Source: Lathyrus oleraceus
Taxonomy: Eukaryota; Streptophyta; Magnoliopsida; Fabales; Fabaceae
Reading direction: 5' to 3'
Length of the DNA: 64,000 bases
Assembly: GCF_024323335.1 (NCBI RefSeq)
Contig: NC_066580.1
Coordinates: 438,459,851 to 438,523,850 of the forward strand
The notes under the pieces were generated by a model that saw only the letters and a program-made list of their open reading frames with translations, did no database searches and was not told the origin of the DNA. Shown one piece after another: positions 56,601 to 64,000 of the stretch. The translations under genes and the position numbers were made by a program. Within the stretch, counting starts at the first letter, position 1. Each line of letters starts with the position of its first letter.

Positions 56601-58560
56601 ATGGCAAAAATGCAACATGAATATCTGAATGTTTTATGAATATGCATGAATATGCGTGATTTATGTTTGATGAATGCTGACAAAACAGACATTTCTAACA
56701 CAACAGTCCAGGAATCAAACGTCCGGTATTATACTTCCAGGGGAAGAACAGCTGGAGAGCCAATCTGTGGAGATCTATAGGCTGTAAAGCAAAGATCTGC
56801 GGGTACTGCTGGGAAGCAGAAGCAAAAGAATCAGAGATGTCAAGAGAATACCAAATCTCAGAGTAATGGATCAGCGATCACCCCAACTAGGGCACAGAAA
56901 GTCACAACAGGCAAAGAGCCACAAAGACAAATCTGTCGGGGAACAAGAGAACATCAAAGTCCTGCAGGGGATCCTAGCAAACACTGCCGTGGGAACGGAT
57001 CCAACATACCTCCATCGGGGAGCAACCCACTGAGGGAGCAAAGGTCACCCGGATAGAGTTTGGCTGCACAAGCAACTCTACTGGGGATATCATCAACTAC
57101 TCTCTTGGGGAACAACCCACTGAGGAAGGAAATGCACCAAACAAGTAGATTCTGCAACAAACCACTCTACTCGGGGCGAACACACATCTGATGGATCACA
57201 TCAGCAGATTCTGCAATAAAAGCCGCTCTACTGAGGATCAAAAAGTAATCAGGAAACCAATCCAATCTCTGGATGACGGAGCTATCGACCAACCACACCG
57301 GGGATTGAAGGAGGTTCAACAGGCAATACTGCCACGACAACCGCTCTGCAGACAAATGCTGGGAAGAAATGGATGAAAATACTGGGATATCAACCCAATC
57401 AACCCCGGAGTAGGAAAATAAATCCTGCTCTGCCGAGGAGATCAACCATTCTGATAGAGAGAAAGTAAACACTCTGTTGACGACTTTGCCGGGGAAAAGG
57501 TAAAGTATCGGGTATCAAACCACCGACTTACCGAGTCTTCCAAAAGGAAAGCGACCGTGCTGAGAAAACAGATAAATCCGCTGGCAACTGCGCTGGGGAG
57601 AGTGACAACAACTCTGCTCGCGACTTAGATGGGGACATCAATAACTGCTCTACCCGTGCCAAGGAGACCAATATCTGGGGATAGCGATCCACTGGAGAAA
57701 GTGACGAGGCGCCAAGGTGACAAACCATCAACCGCCGAATCTTCCACAAGGAAAGCATCCATGCCGGGGAAAACCGCTGCTGGAGAAAACTGAGTCTTCA
57801 ACAACACTCTGCTTGGGGAACAACCCCACCAACGACTCGGCTTACAATTATGCTGGCAACTCACTTAGGGAGAAATACGGGATACGGGGATATCAACCCA
57901 CTAACCACAAATATTCTGAACGACTGAGCAATCAAGCCGGGGAGAGACTACTGCTGGAGAACAGACTGAGTCTTCAATACATCACTCTACTTCGGGGAGT
58001 CAAAATCCACAGAAGCTCTGCTTAAGGAACAACCCCAACAACAAATCTCTGCTTGGGGAACAACCCCAACAACAAAATTTGGAGAAGAAGGATACAAACC
58101 AAACCAGGAGTATGAACAAATGTCCTACCTGTTGGAAACCATGCCACCCTTGGGAGAGCACTGAGGAAATTCTTTGAGTATCCTGTTATCATTTGTGAAT
58201 GTTCACTTTGTTTAAAACAATAATTTTGAAAAAATTTGTTTTTAAAACAATGATATTTTTATCAAGTAAAACATGCAAAACATTTGTTGAATTGAAACAA
58301 ATAAGAGTGCAAATAATTGGATAAAAGCTCAAATTTATTTGATGGAATGGTAGCCTGCAAATGGCAAGATTCCATAGATCTGTACAAATTTGAAATCAGT
58401 GATATATATTGGAAGAGGGCTACATTGAACATAATGATCCTTTCTCTACCAATTTGAATCTCGATGTATTCGAAGCTTCAGTTGACGACGAATCGAGAAT
58501 CTTCTGACGAAAAGACGGCTGGTGAAACAGAAACGTCTTGTCAGGATGCAGTTACTTGCC
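53607..58560 (-). repeat. Ogre-C 3' UTR: array of hairpins and PBS-complementary motifs
   Basis: About 5 kb without coding similarity. Three units of about 265 bases start near 54461, 54731 and 54993. Hairpins of several kinds recur: TATCCA/TGGATA (54504-54529, 55048-55073), TTATCTA/TAGATAA (54551-54578), TTATTCA/TGAATAA (54783-54810), CTACC/GGTAG (55683-55700, 56142-56159), GTTACC/GGTAAC (54227-54246), and ATTGC/GCAAT. Between them, on the plus strand, stand 25 or more copies of forms such as ACTC-n3-CTGGGGA (53971, 54461, 54731, 55705, 56068, 57076, 57590). On the minus, coding, strand these read TCCCCAG..GAGT, complementary to the PBS. Open frames here are by-products. Confidence 0.75.
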
Positions 58561-58770
58561 TGATCCCTAATTTTTGCCTAGATTGCCCCAGGGTGAGGTA
58601 CTCAATCTAGCGGGATGCAAATATGCTTTTTTTTTTATCAAGTCTCTAACTTTTGCCTGGATTACCCTTGCAGGTTTTCCACCGAGACGCTCATTTTTGC
58701 CTAAGCCGCCCTTTCGGGTTTTCAACTTAGCGAGCTATTCTATTTTTTCATTTGTATATACTTTTTTTTC
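58560..58770 (-). repeat. Ogre-C post-integrase repeats
   Basis: On the minus strand three or four units with GGCAAAAATGAGCG, CAGGCAAAAGTTAGAGAC and TAGGCAAAAATTAGGGATC follow the integrase stop. They are counterparts of 23367-23585 in Ogre-B. Confidence 0.7.
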
Positions 58771-59109
58771 TTAGGCAAAGTATTTCTTGACTGCATCTGA
58801 ATTCACAGGACGAGTGAAATCCTCCCCATCCATTGTTGTAAGCATCAAAGCTCCGCCTGAAAAGGCTCTCTTAACAACATATGGACCCTCGTAGTTTGGA
58901 GTCCACTTGCCCCTGGAATCGGGCACGAAAGACAAAACTTTCTTGAGCACAAGGTCACCTTCTCGGAACACACGAGGCTTGACCTTCTTATCGAATGCTT
59001 TCTTCATTCTCTGCTGATATAGCTGACCATGGCACATGGCGGTCAATCGCTTCTCTTCAATCAAATTCAGTTGGTCATAATGACTCTGAATCCATTCAGC
59101 ATCAGTCAA
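58771..59109 (-). pseudogene. Ogre-C integrase C-terminal domain remnant
   Basis: A 112-codon frame reads DAEWIQSHYDQLNLIEEKRL, TAMCHGQLYQQRMKKAFDKK, REGDLVLKKV, GKWTPNYEGPYVVKRAFSGG and DGEDFTRPVNSDAVKKYFA. It is the same domain as at 23060-23366 but begins further upstream and is better kept. The integrase zinc finger and DDE core are absent: upstream on the minus strand comes AT-rich DNA (59110-59240), then RT-proximal remnants. The domain helps the integrase bind DNA; alone it is inert. Confidence 0.93.
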
Positions 59110-59239
59110 CTAGGGACTTGAGGGTATCATTCTTTTATTTTTTCTATTTGAAAAAATTTTCCTGATTTTTCATTGCATTTTGATTTTTCACCCTCTTCTC
59201 TCTCCTTTTTTTTTTACATTACATTTGTAATGCCCCAGT

Positions 59240-59940
59240 TTGACTGTTGCTGGGTTCTTGAGACGCAACTGAATGATCTGCTTTTCATTGCTCAAGTGTT
59301 CGGGTAATCTCATCAGGAATCCCCTTCAACATCATCTTCCTTTGCCTCGAATACAAGGAATTCAAATTTGGGAGATGGCGTTGGATCATTATGTTCAATG
59401 GGTTTAGAAATCCCTGCATAATGATTCTGGATAACGAAAAGCTTTGGTATTTAAACAAGCAAATCATTTATGCAGATGAAAAAGTTGTTTTCTTGTTTTT
59501 CAGGTTTTTTGTGATCACTGATTTCATGCAAAAGCAAAAAGTGAAAACAAATGGAAAAACAAATGTTTAACAATGCATTAATTGAATGAAAACATCATTG
59601 TATTTAAATGTTGCCAATAATGTCATCACTTCTCCTTTTGGCATGGGAGAAGGGTTTTAAACAAAGTAAGCATTATTACTCTGATCTATGGATAACTGTT
59701 GGAACGTCCACAGCGACCCAATTGTGGCAGACACCACCAGGAATAACAAAATTGCTCATATCCTCTGCATCTTCTTCAATGATAGCAGCGGCTTCTTCTT
59801 CTACAGACTGATCATCATGGATGAATCCTCCACTTGTGAACAGACCGTGCTCATTATATGCCCCAGAACAAAAGCCAATGCCAGCCCGGGATTGGTTAAC
59901 CAGGAATAAATCCATCAACAGTACTAAGTCTGGCAAAATA
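59240..59940 (-). pseudogene. Ogre-C protease/RT-proximal remnants
   Basis: On the minus strand, 59936-59676 reads SRAGIGFCSGAYNEHGLFTS, GGFIHDDQSVEEEAAAIIEE and VCHNWVAVDVPTVIHRSE, similar to the part of Ogre polyproteins between protease and RT. Then 59467-59285, in changing frames, gives pieces such as NPLNIMIQRHLPNLN and GIPDEITRTLEQ, where Ogre proteins have a conserved acidic stretch ending IPxEIxRLLEx. The frame then stops. RT, RNase H and the integrase core are deleted between here and 59109. 59940-60160 has further worn similarity (a YFGDALP-like phrase). Confidence 0.7.
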
Positions 59941-60414
59941 CCTCTCTGAGTTCACAATTCCCTTGTTCAACATGATCCATCAATCCGGCAGAGACTGGCT
60001 CTGTGTAATACCGGGAAGTGCGTCTCCAAAATAAATGAAGATCGCAGGGTCAGACCACAGGACAGGAGCCCGGAACAAAACACCCGCTTATACAAATGAT
60101 GCATGAAGTGTTTATGCATATGCTTGTTTTTCATTTCAAAGGAACTCGAGGGTTTTACTTGCAAACTTTGAAATATTTAAGCATTTTGATCATGTATGAG
60201 AATATCTCATCAGATAGATCAGGTGAAAAAATTTTCCCGGTTTTTTCATGTTTGAAAATTTTTGCGAATAAACTCCTTTGAGTTCCTTGAAAATTTTCTT
60301 TTTATCTGATGATATGGATGCAGATGAATGCATGAATGTATGAATGCAACAATCACACTCAAGGATCAAGCAAAGCACACCAAACAAAGGTCATGGGAAA
60401 GCTCAACGTATCCC

Positions 60415-60600
60415 TAATATCAATCATCCATTTTGGTGGATTTAGGTTTTTCACCTTATCGACACCCAAGTTCCATTGATATTAACGGTACATGAACCGG
60501 CTCAAACATCCTTAATATCAACCAGCCACTTTGGTGGATTTTAGGTTTTACACCTGATCCGGGATCCATTGATATTAACGATGTTTGAACGACTCAACCA
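60415..60600 (-). repeat. Two-copy repeat in Ogre-C leader
   Basis: Two units of about 100 bases share AATATCAA..CCA..TTTGGTGGATT..AGGTTTT and end TCCATTGATATTAACG. Within each unit AATATCA and TGATATT can pair. 60600-61245 is untranslated leader with no coding similarity. Confidence 0.65.
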
Positions 60601-61245
60601 CGAATCACGGGTTTGTTGAGAGTCACGAGCATGGAGTCTTGGTTAAGAACCACCCAAAGGGAATGTACTAGGGTTTAAACCTGCCAGACATGTTCTACCA
60701 GAGGTTCCCATAATCATCGTCCCATCTCTCGAATATTATCGGAGGAACGAATACTCGTATTCCAAGAATATTCTCAAGAGAAACTCTTATGAGTGTAGTA
60801 TCGCGTGACAATCGCATCAGAACTTACATCTGAACGACCTCCGCACTACGTCCTAAAAATAGGCCAAGATGGGTTTGGTAATCTAAGGTCCTTGGCTTCT
60901 AAGGCACATGATTGAAAGAATAATGCCTAACCACAAATAACTTGTGTGACATTATTAATCCAACATGACCTCCACCAAGTGAATGGACTCGCAAGTCAAC
61001 TGGCTAAGGACTACTCCACACCAGTCAACAAGACTATGCCATTCTCCTATCCTAGAGTGCACTCGAGTTCGGGTATAGAACTCATCTCACAGATCACCAA
61101 AGCAAACAGCATTTGTATATCAAGCAATTCAAACATTACAATCAATACAGTTATCCCAAATTGTACAAAAATATGTCAAATAACAAATAATAATATATCA
61201 CACAACAATGGTGAAAAGTAGGCAATACCACCAAGGATATATTAT

Positions 61246-61263
61246 TCCCCAGTGAAGTCGCCA
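61246..61263 (-). other. Ogre-C primer binding site (variant)
   Basis: On the minus strand TGGCGACTTCACTGGGGA starts six bases after the LTR end. It differs from the PBS of Ogre-A and Ogre-B at three adjacent positions (TCA for CTG after GACT, in alignment), so another tRNA isoacceptor or a weaker match is possible. Confidence 0.8.
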
Positions 61264-61269
61264 CTTTTC

Positions 61270-64000
61270 TGTAGCGGTGTATTCGTTACTATATGATCTA
61301 TTGATTAAATCATAAGCAAAGTATACAATAACATAGAGTCGCCACCGCACTTTTATTTATCCTAAGGACTGGTTAAAAAGCGAACAAAAACCTAAGAAGT
61401 TTTACACGTAGAAAACTAATGAAAAGATCAGAGATCGGGGTAAGGGGTAAATTACGCAATGGGAAGGTGTTAGGCACCCAATGCGTCCTAGGTACTCCTA
61501 GGGAGCCCTTTTCACACTTGTTGTTTGAAAATTATTATTTGTCATGACATAAGTATTGTGCAAACATGAGTGGGATGATGAGAAAAGAATGTACATGTTA
61601 ATTATTTTTGTGTTTGGATGGATAACCATTGCCTACGTACCTTCCATCAAAGGTAAGGATCAAAACCTCGTAGTTCGGCTAAAAAACTTCCAAAAAGTTA
61701 GTGGATTCAATTTTAAAACACAAGCTCAAAGGTCTTACGTTACCCACGGGAGAAAACTCAACCTTGTATAACAACTAGTCCACCATGTGAGAAAAGCTTC
61801 AACTTGCCAGAGAGGGGTTAACCCTATAATAGGCAAGGAAGACTTACAATTCATCTACTAAGGACAAATAGGTGAGATTAATATCAACCAACTAGGGTAA
61901 ATCAAACCTATAGCTAATGTATGAAAACTTAACAAACATGGACAAAGCCACAAAATCATTTGAATGGGTGAAGTTATTTGGATTATTTACAAAAAGGTCA
62001 AAGTATGATTAAAGTCAATTCAAAATGAAGTATTTACAAAAATGAAGTTTGGAAAATCATGGACTTAAGGTCCAAGTTTCTAATTTGGAAAGAAGGTGAG
62101 AATGTTTGCACAACACTTATTTCAAGTTTTTAAAAGTATGTGTGAAAAGGTAGGACACAATGGAATGAAAGGAATGGGAGAGTGAAGGTAAAACTTCTTA
62201 GGAGGGTCCACCTCTTGAAATCACATAGAAGATGATTCAAGTGGGTCCTTAGGAATAGGCTACAAATGAGCAATAACATGAACATGGTAACAGATGAGAT
62301 TAAATGAGATTAAATAAAAGCGGATACTGGATGCCACTCAATGGTCTTATACCTGTCTCCTAAAACAAGTAAGGATATCAGAAGCCACTCTATGGACTTA
62401 CACTAATCTCCATCAGAATAAAACAAAACAGGGAAGTCAACTGCCAATCTATCTGGACTTATGTTAACCTCCACAGTATGATCCTAGGAGTACAAATGCC
62501 ACATCACAGGGACTTACAATGAATCCTCACATACAACAACAATGCTCAAACAGAGAGCAAAGAAGATATGAGTGACCAATGAGGTCTTACACTCTATCTC
62601 TTCCATGTCATGGGAACAGATGCCAACTTACAGGGACTTATAACTGGTTCCTCAATGGGCAAGCAAACAAATCACATAGGTATGAAATAATGGACATGCT
62701 ACAAGGAGCAATGAATGATAGTAAACGCACTAAGGCAATCAAGTAATCACGTATAAATGAGTCAAGTAATCAATCACAAATAGTCATATAGCACACTCTA
62801 TAACCAAACAAGGAGGCTCAATCAAAAGGGTTTGACTATGAAAGTCCACTGTAATAGGTAAGTGTCGCTCTTAACCCGGCCATTGAGGGGCTCAGGTGAA
62901 GCAGATGAAAGGGTATGAGGGGTGTGCCTCATTGCTTCTATCTCATGTCCGAGAGAGCATGTAAATATAAGAATGTGGGGGAGTTCAGAAAGATGGAACT
63001 CTTTCCCCGATTGGACTCGATAGATCTTGGGTATGGATCTCAATGCTACAACCATGTAATGGGAGCAATGAGAAGACTCACTGAATAGTGGGAGATAGGC
63101 TACTTATCTCTACCTTCCACCAATTGCCTCAAATGAGGACTTTTCCTGCTTGGGACAAATATAAACATACACAATCAATGCCTCTTAAGGAGGACTTCAG
63201 ACAATTTGCCCGGCCAAATAACAGACCGGGTCTCCAGACTACATGAAGAAGAAGGTTCTATACCTCAATGCAAGTTGCTATTTAAGCAAAGCAAAGCAAG
63301 TTCTTAAGAGAACTGAGCGACTAAAGGGTACCTGGAAACAATCCAATAAAATCAGCATCCCATTCATAAACAGATAACAACATAAGAATCAATTAACAAA
63401 GTACAATTATACAAATAATGATGTGCATAGCACAAGGCTCACATGAACCAAACATCCTATAAAACAAATACATTAGTCATATGTGTCAAGTAACACAATC
63501 CATAATGTGGAGCAAATTCCTTAATCATTAACTCCTTAACCTGAAAAGGCACAATTAACTTCAAAGGTAAGTAACATGACCACTAGGACTAGCCTAGGGT
63601 CAAAAAGATGGAAAAATCTTAAAACAGCAGCCAATTCATGATCAAATTCAAGTAACATCAAATACAAAGGGATCCCAATTGGTCCCATATTCAAACTATG
63701 CTCCTATTTCTATTTATGCAACATGGAAGGCAAAAGATGCAATGTGGAGTCTCTTACAAGCAACCAGCAAGATCACATTCAAATAAATGCCAAAATGGCA
63801 CCAAAAAATCCACAAAAATTATGTTCTAACCAGAAGACATTCAGCAAGCCACATGTTAATTTTCAAGTCATTTGGACTAGTAGATCAATAGGAATTAAAT
63901 CGACATGACAAAGCATGCAAAAATGCAATCAAATGAGGCCTACAATTATACACCAACTTCAATTAGATGGTAAACAGCAATGTTACATTAGAAATTAGTA
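61270..64000 (-). repeat. Ogre-C 5' LTR, 3' part (continues beyond window)
   Basis: Copy of 47981-50711 (offset 13289) with two substitutions found. All landmarks of the other copy recur: the poly(A) signal, the PBS-like sequence and the 50-60-bp repeats. Confidence 0.93.

Larger units (their letters stand above)
47981..64000 (-). mobile_element. Ogre-C: Ogre-type element on the minus strand, 5' LTR runs off the window
   Basis: Read on the minus strand: 5' LTR (64000 down to 61270, incomplete), PBS, leader, scraps of protease/RT, integrase tail, long hairpin-rich 3' UTR, polypurine tract, 3' LTR (53589 down to 47981). In the 2.73 kb of LTR that can be compared I found two substitutions (48329/61618 and 50174/63463), so the insertion is very young. 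LTR and integrase tail are related to Ogre-B but clearly diverged. No gag frame could be found. Confidence 0.92.

Overview
The window is repeat-only DNA from a plant nuclear genome. I see no intact host gene. The dominant elements are Ogre-type Ty3/gypsy retrotransposons: LTRs of 5-6.5 kb, a primer binding site (PBS) matching the 3' end of tRNA-Arg, a polypurine tract of the form TTAAATAGGGGC, and very long 3' untranslated regions. Together with an Athila-type element, this points to a legume of tribe Fabeae (Pisum, Vicia, Lathyrus, Lens). The species cannot be fixed from the sequence alone.

Layout. (1) 1-1872 and 38652-42611 are two halves of one Athila-type element: decayed integrase, a post-pol ORF, and a 3' LTR at 41223-42611. 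(2) It is split by Ogre-A (1873-38646; 5-bp target duplication ATAAT; LTRs of 6.48 kb). (3) Ogre-A is itself split by Ogre-B (13409-32011; target duplication CATAC; LTRs of 4.96 kb). (4) The Athila element sits in the 3' end of a CACTA transposon (42612-43521). (5) 43522-46379 is old DNA ending in a decayed MULE transposase. (6) 46380-47980 is a deleted chromovirus with a (TA)n-expanded LTR and a piece of reverse transcriptase (RT). (7) That RT is cut by Ogre-C on the minus strand (47981 to beyond 64000).

None of the three Ogres encodes a usable polymerase. Ogre-A has a shortened gag and no pol. Ogre-B has an intact 546-codon gag and only scraps of pol. Ogre-C has scraps of protease/RT and the integrase tail. 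All three nevertheless have nearly identical LTR pairs, so they were probably moved in trans by an autonomous relative.

Points of most interest. (a) The Ogre-A LTRs carry fragments of at least five unrelated host genes, all in sense: O-GlcNAc transferase, a membrane protein, SRP72, a probable PHD-type nuclear protein, and eEF2. They are followed by a promoter-like patch with telo-boxes. (b) In all three Ogres the LTR or 3' UTR repeats are arrays of short hairpins whose two arms change together between copies. Structure seems to be kept while sequence drifts. (c) Between the hairpins lie many copies of a motif complementary to the element's own PBS. (d) The inner Ogre-B has more diverged LTRs than the outer Ogre-A, the reverse of what simple nesting predicts.
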